In this document: piece after piece, positions 54,536 through 63,405 of the stretch
Layout: the number at the start of each line of letters is the position of its first letter
Position numbering within the stretch: position 1 is the first letter of the stretch
From: a virus
DNA length: 64,000 nt
Reading direction: 5' to 3' (one strand)
Virus record (IMG/VR): IMGVR_UViG_3300032294_003343
Location: 62,001-126,000 of that record
The notes under the pieces: model-generated
Told to the model about the DNA's origin: nothing
Databases searched by the model: none
Seen by the model: only the letters and a program-made list of their open reading frames with translations
Made by a program: the position numbers and the translations under genes

Positions 54536-55404
54536 GTAATTCCAGTTTGATCAATAACTTCAGACTTGTATCCATATGATTCCAAAATCTTTGTAAATGT
54601 ATCAATGTTAAGTACTCCATTTACATTATGAGCTTCCACAATAATTTTGGGTTTATAATGATCAAAAAACTCTTTATTTTCAAAGATAAAAGATTCTGCA
54701 CCCTCAATATCACACTTAATAAAATCAACTCTATCAAGGTTATATTTTTGTACGATATCAAAAAGAGTGTAACATTTTACTTCAACAATCTCGCCTCTTT
54801 CTCCAACAAGATCAACTGCTGAAGATCCCATATTTTGTTCAAGCGAAAATTTCAGTGTTCCAGTATGTGTCCAAACTGCAGCATTTAATAATTCAATATT
54901 CTCTGATTGAAACAACGCAATATTTTTTTGCAAGCATTCGAAGTTTGTAAAATCAGGTTCCATAGCAATAACTTTTCCTGACTTTCCAACATTATTTGAA
55001 AAAGCTATTGACGTTAAGCCAGAATATGCACCAAGGTCAAACACTACATGTCCTTCTGACAAATTAGCAAAATCCAAATATTGCTCAATTGTTACAAATG
55101 GTTCAGCAAGTGATGGGCAAAAAGGCTCAAATAAATCAAATCCCTTGACCTTATGTTGTGCAGGTTTTGAAAAATCTACTACTTTTTTCCCATCTACAAT
55201 TTTGTAAGAAACTGAACTAAAATAATAGTCAAACCCATACATTATAGTTTTTATGTAAACATTTTGTCTTTTATTGATAATAACGATTTGATCATCATTA
55301 ATAATGTGGATATTGTCATCTACTTCTACCACTTGCATGTTCAGTTCTAACATTGCTTCATAAACTGTTTTCTTTTTTGGTAAAACATCAGTTTCAGTTA
55401 CCAT
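54508..55404 (-). CDS. FkbM-family SAM methyltransferase (298 aa)
   Basis: ATG 55404 with AAGGAG 8 nt upstream; overlaps the RmlB-like gene's end by 7 bases. Rossmann-type SAM motif I 'VVFDLGAYSGLTSIAF' (120-134), motif II acid 'AMEP' (147-150) and 'VDFIKCDIEGAE' (226-237) are the FkbM hallmarks. Residues 1-115 are an extra N-terminal alpha/beta region. The family usually O-methylates sugars or glycans. Target unknown. Confidence 0.8.
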   Translation of the reverse strand: MVTETDVLPKKKTVYEAMLELNMQVVEVDDNIHIINDDQIVIINKRQNVYIKTIMYGFDYYFSSVSYKIVDGKKVVDFSKPAQHKVKGFDLFEPFCPSLAEPFVTIEQYLDFANLSEGHVVFDLGAYSGLTSIAFSNNVGKSGKVIAMEPDFTNFECLQKNIALFQSENIELLNAAVWTHTGTLKFSLEQNMGSSAVDLVGERGEIVEVKCYTLFDIVQKYNLDRVDFIKCDIEGAESFIFENKEFFDHYKPKIIVEAHNVNGVLNIDTFTKILESYGYKSEVIDQTGITLPLVQFTL

Positions 55405-56351
55405 ATAAAATTCTCCTTATAGTATTTGATAATTTCAATAATTTCATTATCAAAAATACACTTTGGTGTCCATCCAAGATTTCGCAATTTACTGTCATTG
55501 AGTGCATATCTGACATCTTGACCTGGTCTAACAATATTAAAATCGATGTACTCTCTCGGATCTTCAATATGTTTGTCAAAGTAGATATCTAATATTTTTT
55601 CAACTGTTCTTATATTTGATTGTTCAAATCCACCAGCAACATTAAATATCTCATTTTTACAATTGTTCTCAATTATAGTCAAAACAGCGCTGGCGGTATC
55701 TTTAGCATGCAACCAATTTCTTACAGGTTTGCCTTCTGCATGTAAAGGTATTCTTCTGCCAAGTTTAAGGAATTTACACGCTTTTGGGATAAGTTTTTCT
55801 ACATATTGACCTATGCCATAATTATTTGTTGGTCTGATTATAATATAGGGTATGTTGTAAGTTCTTGACCATGCTGTAATCAATTGATCTGCAGCAGCCT
55901 TGGTTGCTGAATAAGGGTTAGATGGCTTAAGAACGTCAGTTTCAATATGTTCACCATCTGATATATCACCATAAACTTCATCAGTGCTAAAATGAATAAA
56001 TGTAGGAACAATATATCCCTCTTTTTGATAAGCCCTCAAAAGTTCAAGAATGTTATAAACACCATCAATGTTTGAATGTAAAAAATCATCACTTTTACGT
56101 ATTGAATTATCTACATGTGTTTCGGCTGCAGTATTGATAAAATAATCGCAGTCAACCAATCTATCTAAATCACATATATCTTTTTCTTCAAACTTAAACT
56201 TTGGATTAGATTTAAATTCTTCCAATTTAGAAATTCTTGATGCATATGTACATTTATCAATTCCGAAAACATACCAGCCTTTATCAAGACAAGCTTGAGT
56301 TACATATGACCCAATAAATCCTAAGCATCCTGTCACGTATACTACTTTCAT
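55398..56351 (-). CDS. rmlB-like: dTDP-glucose 4,6-dehydratase-like SDR (317 aa)
   Basis: I chose ATG 56351 (ATGA overlap with the upstream methyltransferase) rather than the TTG 24 bases upstream. GxxGxxG motif 8-14 ('GCLGFIG'), active-site 'STDEVYG' with T123-D124-E125, and Y147-S-A-T-K151. 'AETHVDNSIRKS' and 'RPTNNYGIGQY' are typical of RmlB. RmlB makes the 4-keto-6-deoxy sugar that feeds many deoxy-sugar pathways; other dehydratases share these motifs, so dTDP-glucose specificity is inferred. Confidence 0.8.
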   Translation of the reverse strand: MKVVYVTGCLGFIGSYVTQACLDKGWYVFGIDKCTYASRISKLEEFKSNPKFKFEEKDICDLDRLVDCDYFINTAAETHVDNSIRKSDDFLHSNIDGVYNILELLRAYQKEGYIVPTFIHFSTDEVYGDISDGEHIETDVLKPSNPYSATKAAADQLITAWSRTYNIPYIIIRPTNNYGIGQYVEKLIPKACKFLKLGRRIPLHAEGKPVRNWLHAKDTASAVLTIIENNCKNEIFNVAGGFEQSNIRTVEKILDIYFDKHIEDPREYIDFNIVRPGQDVRYALNDSKLRNLGWTPKCIFDNEIIEIIKYYKENFIW

Positions 56352-57223
56352 GATGTTTTCTTTTTCTTTTTGCAAGCTAGCATATATAAGTTTGTGAAAT
56401 GAACATAATCTAAAGCTGCCTGATAATTCAAAACTTGCTCCTTGATAATTTCAAGTCCACAAGATTCAATTAAGCAATGCAAAGATTTATTAGAATAAAA
56501 ATTTATATGTTCATGCCAATGTTTTTTAGTTTTATATAGATCTAATGACTCATTATTTTTTGCCATAAGATCTTCACAAGGAACCTCTAGATATAAAACC
56601 GTATTTTCGCTCATGGATTCAATTATATCCATAAGTAATTGCTTTGGATAAGAGACATGTTCAAGAACATTGCTACAAACTACCAAATCATAAGCATGAT
56701 TTTTAATCATAGATGGTTCTATTTTTTCACAATTTGGAAACAATGTTTTGTCTGTCCATTCATAGATGTAAACTTTGCTAGCTGTTTCTAAAAATGGAGT
56801 GTTTTTACCATCATCTCCTCCCCAATCCAATACGAGTGGTTTAATGCTGATAAAGTCAAGAAAACTTTCAATTTCTTTTTTATATCCAATAGCTACATCC
56901 AAATTTTTCTGTTTATCTTTATAACCTGGTTCATAAGAATCTCTGACATCTATATATTTTGATTCTCTGTAATTCTCATATAAGTTTTTTAATTCATGAT
57001 CTTCAAATCTGAAATCACTGAATAAAAAACCACAATCTTGGCATTGCACAGACTTGCAAGGCATATAAATAGTGCCATTTGGTACTCCATACAAATTCCA
57101 TGTGTCATCTATTTCAAATAAATCATAATCGAATATCATTTTTGACATAAATGGCATCAAAATAGCAGAAGATTTTTCTAGTTTTTTACTTTCACAACAA
57201 GGGCAGGATAAAGCTAAATTCAT
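56348..57223 (-). CDS. Zinc-ribbon SAM methyltransferase, C-methyltransferase-like (291 aa)
   Basis: First gene of the minus-strand sugar operon. The N terminus has two Cys pairs, C7/C10 and C61/C64, forming a zinc-binding cluster, then a class I methyltransferase domain with 'LVLDWGGDDGK' (130-140), 'YDLVVCSNVLEHVSYP' and 'VLYLEVP'. Zinc-ribbon-plus-Rossmann enzymes of this type (TylC3/NovU group) methylate a carbon of keto-sugars. Upstream 'TATAAT' 19 nt away and a weak GAG Shine-Dalgarno. Some members of this fold lack activity; the GxxD-type glycine motif here is WGGDDG, which is slightly unusual. Confidence 0.75.
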   Translation of the reverse strand: MNLALSCPCCESKKLEKSSAILMPFMSKMIFDYDLFEIDDTWNLYGVPNGTIYMPCKSVQCQDCGFLFSDFRFEDHELKNLYENYRESKYIDVRDSYEPGYKDKQKNLDVAIGYKKEIESFLDFISIKPLVLDWGGDDGKNTPFLETASKVYIYEWTDKTLFPNCEKIEPSMIKNHAYDLVVCSNVLEHVSYPKQLLMDIIESMSENTVLYLEVPCEDLMAKNNESLDLYKTKKHWHEHINFYSNKSLHCLIESCGLEIIKEQVLNYQAALDYVHFTNLYMLACKKKKKTS

Positions 57224-57350
57224 TTTGCATTCTCAAAAAAATATTATACATTCATAATTAACAAACGTAAAAACTTGACCAACATAATCTCTATAGTTAT
57301 TGAAAATTGATTTTTTTATAAGTAGGTATAATTAAATTAGGATTATTTAT
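57224..57350. promoter_or_regulatory. Divergent promoter region of the sugar island
   Basis: 127 bases between the two sugar operons. Minus strand: TTTACG (57271-57266), 17 bases, TATAAT (57248-57243), then a short leader to ATG 57223. Plus strand: TATAAT (57327-57332) followed by an AGGA Shine-Dalgarno and ATG 57351, with no clear -35 (a TTGACC at 57275-57280 is too far upstream). Both operons could therefore be switched from here. No coding frame or RNA gene seen. Confidence 0.6.
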
Positions 57351-57752
57351 ATGAATAGAAAATATTTACCAACTCTTTCAGAACTCGTTGATCGTCTTTC
57401 AATTGTGCAGCTTAAAGAAGTTTTTATAACTGAACATAAGGCTGAATATGCAGAGGAAATTGCTGCAATTGTTCATGATATCCAGGCACATCTTGATGAA
57501 AATGATGCTGTTGTAGATGCAGAGGTAATTCGTGCAATAGTTGTTCTTTCGCAAATGAATTTACATATTTGGCATAATGAAACTAATTATCGTAAGGGTA
57601 TCAAGGATGGAAACAATCTTGAACTAACTCATGGATTGAATGGAATTAGAAATACTGCTAAAAACAAAATTCAAGAAGTTTGTGGTGGTAGAAAAGATTA
57701 TAAGATCGATTGTCTTGCTGCTGATTTCAAAGATTGGGAGATTAGCTGGTAA
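57351..57752 (+). CDS. Small helical protein of the sugar island (133 aa)
   Basis: ATG 57351 with AGGA 8 nt upstream. Entirely helical. The motif 'LSELVDRLSIVQLKEVF' near the N terminus followed by a second helix pair with 'LSQMNLHIWHNETNYRKG' resembles small conserved proteins next to polysaccharide genes that carry a GELIDKITIL-type motif (DUF6165-like). That match is from memory and weak. Overlaps the next start by one base (TAATG). Confidence 0.7.
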   Translation: MNRKYLPTLSELVDRLSIVQLKEVFITEHKAEYAEEIAAIVHDIQAHLDENDAVVDAEVIRAIVVLSQMNLHIWHNETNYRKGIKDGNNLELTHGLNGIRNTAKNKIQEVCGGRKDYKIDCLAADFKDWEISW

Positions 57753-58690
57753 TGGAAAAAGTCTTAATTACTGGTGGAGCTGGATATTTAGGTTCTACCC
57801 TTACTGAAGTGTTGTTGTCTAAAGGCTATGCAGTTACTGTATTAGACAATTTAACTTATAAGCAACTTTCTCTCACGTCTTTCTGTCATAATAAAAACTT
57901 CAATCTTATTGTTGGAGATGTACGGGATACCAAACTTCTTACAAGTCTGGTGGAAACTCATGACATCATCATTCCATTAGCTGCAATTGTAGGTATGCCA
58001 GCTTGTAAAAAAGATCCAGATCTAACAGTAGCTGTAAATTATCAACAAATTAAAAACATTGTTGAGGTAATTCAGCCAAGTCAGAAATTGTTAGTTCCTA
58101 ATACAAACTCTCAATATGGAAGTTCTGAAACAATCATTACAGAAGAAAGTCCATTCAATCCTCTTTCTCTTTATGCGCAAACAAAATGCGATGCTGAAAA
58201 GCGTGTTTTAGAATGGGGTAATGGTATTTCTTTAAGGCTTGCAACAGTATTTGGAGTTTCTTACAGACAAAGAATGGATTTGCTTGTAAATGATTTTGTT
58301 TATCGAGCTTTCACTGATGAGTTTTTAGTTTTATTCGAATCTCATTTCTTACGAAACTATGTGCATGTAAGAGATGTTGCTAAAGCTTTTGTTCATTTGA
58401 TTGAAAATTATGAAACCTGCAATAACAATGCATTCAATGTAGGTCTTACTTCTGCAAACATGTCAAAACTTCAACTTGCTCAAAAGGTCAAAGAATATGT
58501 GCCAAGCTTAGTCATTATTGAAGAACAATTTAAAGAAGATTTTGATAAGAGAAACTATGTTGTTTCTAATGAGAAACTTGAAAAAACAGGTTGGTCATGT
58601 GATTTTTCATTGGACGCTGGAATTCAAGAATTGCTTATGGCATATCAAATGATAGCGAATTTCAAGAATAAAGATTTTACAAATTTATAG
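57752..58690 (+). CDS. NAD-dependent sugar epimerase/dehydratase (312 aa)
   Basis: N-terminal 'VLITGGAGYLGSTL' Rossmann motif, D-binding 'VTVLDNLTY', a 'VPNTNSQYGSS' substrate loop and catalytic Y141-A-Q-T-K145. Complete length for the family. Separate from the RmlB-like and 277-aa enzymes, so the island carries three SDR enzymes. GGGAG about 11 nt upstream of the ATG. Confidence 0.8.
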   Translation: MEKVLITGGAGYLGSTLTEVLLSKGYAVTVLDNLTYKQLSLTSFCHNKNFNLIVGDVRDTKLLTSLVETHDIIIPLAAIVGMPACKKDPDLTVAVNYQQIKNIVEVIQPSQKLLVPNTNSQYGSSETIITEESPFNPLSLYAQTKCDAEKRVLEWGNGISLRLATVFGVSYRQRMDLLVNDFVYRAFTDEFLVLFESHFLRNYVHVRDVAKAFVHLIENYETCNNNAFNVGLTSANMSKLQLAQKVKEYVPSLVIIEEQFKEDFDKRNYVVSNEKLEKTGWSCDFSLDAGIQELLMAYQMIANFKNKDFTNL

Positions 58691-58697
58691 GAATATT

Positions 58698-59717
58698 ATG
58701 AAAGTACTCTTCGTTTACAAACCTTTTTATCAACATGATACAAAATCAGAAAACCATCAAGAAAAGCTTAGAGGTTCATTTCATGCAGCTTTTGGTGAAG
58801 ATAACCCAGATTATCAAATGGAAGTTTTACATTTCGGTAATGCTCCTGGATTAATTAGAACCCCCAAAGAAATGAATGAAGAAATGCTCAAGAGAGATTT
58901 CGATATTTGTATTGTATGCGAAGAACTTCATTTTGCGGTTGAGCTAGATACTATCAAAAAACTTGGTAAGAAGTTATTTCTTACTAATTGGGACTTGTTT
59001 ATTGGAACAGCTCCGAGCATACATGTCAACTTCAGATTAATGATTAAGAAGCCTAGAATCTGGGGTGAGCACAAATTTCCAGTTCCAATGATTGAAGCAA
59101 CTCAATATTGTAAGTTTTTAGTTGGTGACTATGGTTACGATGAAATTCTTCCAAATATGTATGCTATTGATCAGCCTATAGATTCACGAGTTTTTAATAC
59201 TGAAGGATGCACTGAAGAAAGTAGAACTACAGATGTTGGCTTCAATGGAATGATTTATATTCAAGAAAGAGCTAGATATTATGAACTCTTTCGAAAAGCT
59301 AATCTGCCTATCACATATACCGGAAGCGTCAACAAAGATATTTTCCCAGCTCAAGTTTTGTCAACTAAAGACTATGCTGAGATTTATAAGAAAACCAAAA
59401 TCTCTTTGTGTTTTACAGAAGCAATTTTTAGTCCAAACAATCATACAAGAAAAGGCAGAATTTCAGAAGTAGCATCTTGTGGAAGTTTTTTACTTACTAC
59501 TCATCCTGACTGTATGAAGTATCGTGATAAGTCTTGGTACAAAATTGGGGAGCATTTTGACTCTATGGATGAATCTGACTGTGTAGATAAAGTTAGATAT
59601 TATTTGAATAATCCTGAAAAAAGAATTCAAATGGCTGATGCAATGCATAAACATTGGCAAGAAAATTATTCTCCAGTCAAATGGTGGGGAAATGTCTTTA
59701 GATGGGCAAAATTATAA
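58698..59717 (+). CDS. CgeB-like family 1 glycosyltransferase (339 aa)
   Basis: AGGA 5 nt before the ATG. Two Rossmann-like halves are expected for GT-B enzymes. The C-terminal half has the Glyco_trans_1_2 / CgeB signature: 'HTRKGRISEVASCGSFLL', 'TTHPDCMKYRDKSWYKIG' and 'DKVRYYLNNPEKRIQMADAM'. Donor and acceptor unknown. It likely adds the sugar built by this island. Confidence 0.8.
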   Translation: MKVLFVYKPFYQHDTKSENHQEKLRGSFHAAFGEDNPDYQMEVLHFGNAPGLIRTPKEMNEEMLKRDFDICIVCEELHFAVELDTIKKLGKKLFLTNWDLFIGTAPSIHVNFRLMIKKPRIWGEHKFPVPMIEATQYCKFLVGDYGYDEILPNMYAIDQPIDSRVFNTEGCTEESRTTDVGFNGMIYIQERARYYELFRKANLPITYTGSVNKDIFPAQVLSTKDYAEIYKKTKISLCFTEAIFSPNNHTRKGRISEVASCGSFLLTTHPDCMKYRDKSWYKIGEHFDSMDESDCVDKVRYYLNNPEKRIQMADAMHKHWQENYSPVKWWGNVFRWAKL

Positions 59718-59725
59718 ACTGTTAG

Positions 59726-59751
59726 TATAATGAGAATAAGGTAAAAAATAT
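59726..59751 (+). promoter_or_regulatory. TATAAT box and Shine-Dalgarno before the radical SAM gene
   Basis: TATAAT (59726-59731) and AAGG about 10 nt before ATG 59752. No -35 hexamer 17 nt upstream. The gap after the glycosyltransferase stop is 34 bases, so an internal promoter is possible. Confidence 0.4.
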
Positions 59752-61260
59752 ATGCGAAAACTAGATATTTTGTTTGTACACCCCAATGCTTCTGAAATTA
59801 TTTACCAGGATTTGAGCAAAAAAAGTGCTGCAATTGAACCACCAATTTGGGCAGGCATGTTGGCAAATCACGTAAGGACTAGAAATTTTTCAGCTGCTAT
59901 CTTAGATTGTGAAGCTGAGAGATTGAATTGGGAAGATGCTAGTAAAACTATTGTTGATTATAATGCAAAAGTAATTTGTTTTGTAGTTTATGGCCAACAA
60001 CCTTCTGCTTCTTCACAAAACATGACTGGAGCAGTTGGTATTGCTAGATTAGTAAAGCAACTTACAGATACTCCTATTGTCTTTGTTGGTGGCCATGTTG
60101 CTGCATTACCAGATGAAGTTCTTGCTGAAGATTGTGTTGATATCGTACTTCTTAACGAAGGTGTGTATGCAATCTCAAACTTGCTTTCTACAGATTTGTC
60201 TGTCGAGCAGCTTAAAAACTGCACTGGAATTGGATTCAAATTAGATGGACAAATTTACAAAAATGAACCAGAAAGAATTGTTCCTAAATCCTTATTAGAG
60301 CAAGATTTACCTGGAATGGCTTGGGATTTACTTCCATCATTCAATAAATACAGAACTGCAGGATGGCATTCATGGAGTAATAATACGGAAAATGCTCCTT
60401 TTGCTGCTCTTTACACAAGTTTAGGTTGTCCTTACAAGTGCTCGTTTTGTATGATCAACATCATCAATAGAACAAGTAATCTCCCATTGATTACTTCTGA
60501 AGATTCTAATATGTTCAGATGGTGGACCCCAGAATTTATTATCAAGCAGTTTGATTATTTTGCTGAAAACAATGTTAGAAATATCAAGATTGCTGATGAA
60601 TTATTTGTATTGAATCCAAATCATTTTCAAAAAATATGTAACTTAATTATTGAGCGTGGATATGATTTTAACATCTGGGCATATTCTCGTGTAGATACTT
60701 GTAAACCACAATTTTTAGATACATTAAAGAAAGCTGGTGTTAATTGGCTTGGACTTGGAATTGAAAACCCAAATCAAACTTTGAGACAAGAGATTCACAA
60801 AGATCACTTTGTTGATGTAAAAATTACTGATTTGATGCAAAATATGAGAGATGCTGGAATAAGCATTGGTGGAAATTATATTTTTGGATTGCCAATGGAT
60901 ACTCATGAATCTATGCAAAATACTTTAGATTTTGCTATGGCTAATAAAACCGAAATGGCAAATTTTTACTGTGCTATGGCATATCCAGGAAGCCCACTTT
61001 ATAAAACAGCAGTTGCAAAGGGTTGGAAGCTTCCAGAAACATATTCAGGATATAGCCAACATTCATATGACATGTTGAATTTGTCAAATGATTTTCTTTC
61101 TGCCAAAGACATCGTAGCATTCCGAGATAAAGCTTTTGTAACTTATCATTCTGATGAAAACTACTTAAACTTGTTAGAAAATAAATTTGGCGTTCATGCA
61201 AAACACAATGTTGAAGATGTGTTGAAGATTAAACTTAAGAGAAAGTTATTAGGTGATTAA
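59752..61260 (+). CDS. B12-binding radical SAM protein (502 aa)
   Basis: Two domains in the usual order: a B12-binding-like Rossmann domain (about 1-190; 'DILFVHPN', 'IVFVGGHVAALPDEVL', 'DIVLLNEG') and a radical SAM TIM barrel with C226-P-Y-K-C230-S-F-C233 binding the 4Fe-4S cluster. 'YIFGLPMDTHESM' and 'YCAMAYPGSPLYK' are typical of the barrel. The B12-binding domain lacks an obvious DxHxxG motif, so cobalamin may be absent or base-off differently. Likely a methylation or rearrangement of the sugar. Confidence 0.8.
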   Translation: MRKLDILFVHPNASEIIYQDLSKKSAAIEPPIWAGMLANHVRTRNFSAAILDCEAERLNWEDASKTIVDYNAKVICFVVYGQQPSASSQNMTGAVGIARLVKQLTDTPIVFVGGHVAALPDEVLAEDCVDIVLLNEGVYAISNLLSTDLSVEQLKNCTGIGFKLDGQIYKNEPERIVPKSLLEQDLPGMAWDLLPSFNKYRTAGWHSWSNNTENAPFAALYTSLGCPYKCSFCMINIINRTSNLPLITSEDSNMFRWWTPEFIIKQFDYFAENNVRNIKIADELFVLNPNHFQKICNLIIERGYDFNIWAYSRVDTCKPQFLDTLKKAGVNWLGLGIENPNQTLRQEIHKDHFVDVKITDLMQNMRDAGISIGGNYIFGLPMDTHESMQNTLDFAMANKTEMANFYCAMAYPGSPLYKTAVAKGWKLPETYSGYSQHSYDMLNLSNDFLSAKDIVAFRDKAFVTYHSDENYLNLLENKFGVHAKHNVEDVLKIKLKRKLLGD

Positions 61261-61803
61261 ATGAAAAAGGCACTCATTATTACTTGGGAAAAGTATCAAG
61301 ACCACGAACTAATTTATCCATATTATTCATTAAAAGAACATGGGTATGAAGTGACTTTGATGGCTAATCAAGTTGGAAAAATTTGGGGCAGCTTGGGAAC
61401 TCATATGCCTTGTGATGTTGAGACTAAAGTTTTTGAAGATGAAAATATTCGTCAAGAATTTTTAAAAGATTACGAAATTCTAGTAGTTCCTGGTGGTGTC
61501 AAAGCACTTGAAAAATTGCGACAAGAAAAGGGTGTTTTGGAATTTATTCGTCAGTGGAATTCACAAAATAAAACAATTTTCTGTATTTGCAATGGTGCTC
61601 AGTTATTAATTTCAGCAAAAATCTTAAATGGTAGAGTGATGTCTGGTTATTACTCTATTGATGTTGACATCGAAAATGCTGGTGCTACTTATGATAGAAG
61701 CCCAGTAGTAGTTGATGAAAATATCATTTCTTGCCCACATTATGACTTTATGGGCTTGTGGCTTAAGACTGCTTTTGAAGTACATGAAAACAGGAACATA
61801 TAG
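61261..61803 (+). CDS. DJ-1/PfpI-family protein (180 aa)
   Basis: ATG directly after the previous stop (GGTGATTAAATG). Flavodoxin-like fold: 'ALIITWEKYQDHE' with a plausible catalytic E16, 'ILVVPGGVKALEKL' and the nucleophile elbow 'IFCICNGAQLLISA' with C110. The usual His after the Cys (CHGPQ) is Asn here (N111), which should change the triad. Such proteins act as glyoxalases, deglycases or amidases. Its ORF overlaps the next gene by 20 bases. Confidence 0.8.
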   Translation: MKKALIITWEKYQDHELIYPYYSLKEHGYEVTLMANQVGKIWGSLGTHMPCDVETKVFEDENIRQEFLKDYEILVVPGGVKALEKLRQEKGVLEFIRQWNSQNKTIFCICNGAQLLISAKILNGRVMSGYYSIDVDIENAGATYDRSPVVVDENIISCPHYDFMGLWLKTAFEVHENRNI

Positions 61804-62458
61804 CAATAATATTGTCAAGAAACCTTGGGGTTATGAATATTTAGTATTTGAAAATTCCCAAGTGGCTTTATGGGCTTTATTTATTGCAAAAAATCACCAA
61901 ACATCAATGCACTGTCATCCCAATAAAACAACTGGGCTGATAGTGCTTGATGGAGCTTGTGAGATAAGTTTTTTTTCTAACTCTTTTGTTGTAGATGAGC
62001 TGGACAAAATTATGATTAGAAAAGGCTTATTTCATTCAACTAAATCAATAAGCGAAAATGGATCAGTAGTTTTTGAAATTGAAACACCAAATAACAAGCA
62101 AGATTTAGTTCGATTCGATGATTCTTATGGTAGAAAAGGTTTACCTTATGAGGGCAAAGAATTTGAACAACCCAAATCTGACAGTTGTTTGTGGATCAAT
62201 GAAGATTTTCAATTAAATTTTTCAAAATTTGCAAATTGTGAGTTAGAAATTCACACAGTTGATGATATTTCATTTTTTGACAATTACGATGATTCAGTCA
62301 ATTTTATATTTTTAAGTGGCGGTGTTATGACAAACTATGACGTAACACTTGTTAATCCTGGCGACATCATCAACAATATTATTGCAAAAAAAATTACTAG
62401 TATTTTTAAAAATATCATTCCAAATACAAAATTATTGATTATCAAAAAGGCAAAATAA
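61784..62458 (+). CDS. Cupin-domain protein, mannose-6-phosphate isomerase-like (224 aa)
   Basis: I chose ATG 61784 (residue 1 of 'MKTGTYSNNIVKKPWGYEYL') rather than the start 72 bases upstream: 'KKPWGYE' is the conserved beginning of cupin GDP-mannose/phosphomannose enzymes, and the longer form would be translated from the PfpI gene. Metal-ligand region 'TSMHCHPNKTTGLIVLDG' (two His), then 'LFHSTKSIS' and a typical 'ETPNNKQDLVRFDDSYGR' segment. The second half ('INFIFLSGGV'-type) may be a decayed second cupin. Sugar isomerase or epimerase role inferred. Confidence 0.75.
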   Translation: MKTGTYSNNIVKKPWGYEYLVFENSQVALWALFIAKNHQTSMHCHPNKTTGLIVLDGACEISFFSNSFVVDELDKIMIRKGLFHSTKSISENGSVVFEIETPNNKQDLVRFDDSYGRKGLPYEGKEFEQPKSDSCLWINEDFQLNFSKFANCELEIHTVDDISFFDNYDDSVNFIFLSGGVMTNYDVTLVNPGDIINNIIAKKITSIFKNIIPNTKLLIIKKAK

Positions 62459-62484
62459 GCATATAATTATTTAGAGGTTTTAAT
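62439..62484 (+). promoter_or_regulatory. Candidate promoter TTATCA-17-TATAAT
   Basis: TTATCA (62439-62444), 17 bases, TATAAT (62462-62467), then AGAGG 7 nt before ATG 62485. The -35 lies in the last codons of the cupin gene. Good spacing, 4 of 6 matches to TTGACA. Confidence 0.45.
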
Positions 62485-63405
62485 ATGTCTACTTATCCAG
62501 AAAGAAAACAAAGATTTGAAAATTTAAAAGAAGCATGGTCATTGAATCAATTGAATGATTTGATGTTACAATACAATCCTCCTCAAAATTTATTGTCTGA
62601 TTTCAAGTTTGCTGTAATGCTTTATATTTCAAAAGCATTTGATTTTGAATTTACAGCTGATGAAACTGAATTTATTAACAGGCTTGATAGCAAGAGATAT
62701 TTTAAGGATAATGTCACGCCAAATGGAGCTGTCGTTCCAAAAAAAGAATATCAATTAGAATTTAATATGGTCTTGAGGGCATGGTCTAAATTAGTTCAAA
62801 ATATGATATCAGGCCAACCAAGTTTACTTAATAAAATTAGAATGACACCTAATGTAAGAATTAAGTTTGGTGTTGAGCTTGAAGAAAATTATGGTAGGCC
62901 ATTAAATACTAGTATTCCACATTCTGATGCCTGGATTGATGGTCCTTGGGGAATAATTTGTTTCACACCATTGCTAGGCGATGTTGAAAACAACAATTTA
63001 TATCATTATAAGCCAAAAAATCCTGATCAATTTAACGATGATTGGTTAGCATTATCGCCAACTTTCGGAGATATGCAATGGGTTTTAGAGTATTACGAGC
63101 AATCTGATGAAATAACTCCAGTGAAAGGCAAAATTCATTTAGTTGATTATGCTCTTATTCACGAAACACATAGAAATGAAAATTGTGGAACAAGAATTTC
63201 TATCGACACTACTATTTATGTGGGAGATTATGATATTCACGAAGATCGACAATCTGAATATCTTGATGAAATGAAGATTTTTGGAGAAGATCTGTTTATT
63301 ACAACAAATAGATCAGTGCATGAAAATCAAATAGTAGATAAAAAAACTTCTTTTTCTCATTACACATCAGGTACGTTAAAAATCCATAATTGCAATGACA
63401 ACTGA
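62485..63405 (+). CDS. 2OG-Fe(II) oxygenase-like protein (306 aa)
   Basis: The pattern H146-x-D148 in 'SIPHSDAWIDGPWG', a later 'HLVDYALIHETHRNE' with H226 and R237 eleven residues downstream ('CGTRISIDTTIYVG') matches the HxD...H...R facial triad and 2OG-binding Arg of Fe(II) dioxygenases, and resembles StrG-like sugar hydroxylases. Residues 1-120 are a helical N-terminal region. Likely hydroxylates or oxidises the island's sugar. Overlaps the next gene by 11 bases. Confidence 0.65.
   Translation: MSTYPERKQRFENLKEAWSLNQLNDLMLQYNPPQNLLSDFKFAVMLYISKAFDFEFTADETEFINRLDSKRYFKDNVTPNGAVVPKKEYQLEFNMVLRAWSKLVQNMISGQPSLLNKIRMTPNVRIKFGVELEENYGRPLNTSIPHSDAWIDGPWGIICFTPLLGDVENNNLYHYKPKNPDQFNDDWLALSPTFGDMQWVLEYYEQSDEITPVKGKIHLVDYALIHETHRNENCGTRISIDTTIYVGDYDIHEDRQSEYLDEMKIFGEDLFITTNRSVHENQIVDKKTSFSHYTSGTLKIHNCNDN

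Noticed and set aside
57224-57350. Possible tRNA or small RNA in the divergent gap
   Set aside because: No cloverleaf, no stable hairpin; the sequence is explained by two promoter boxes.
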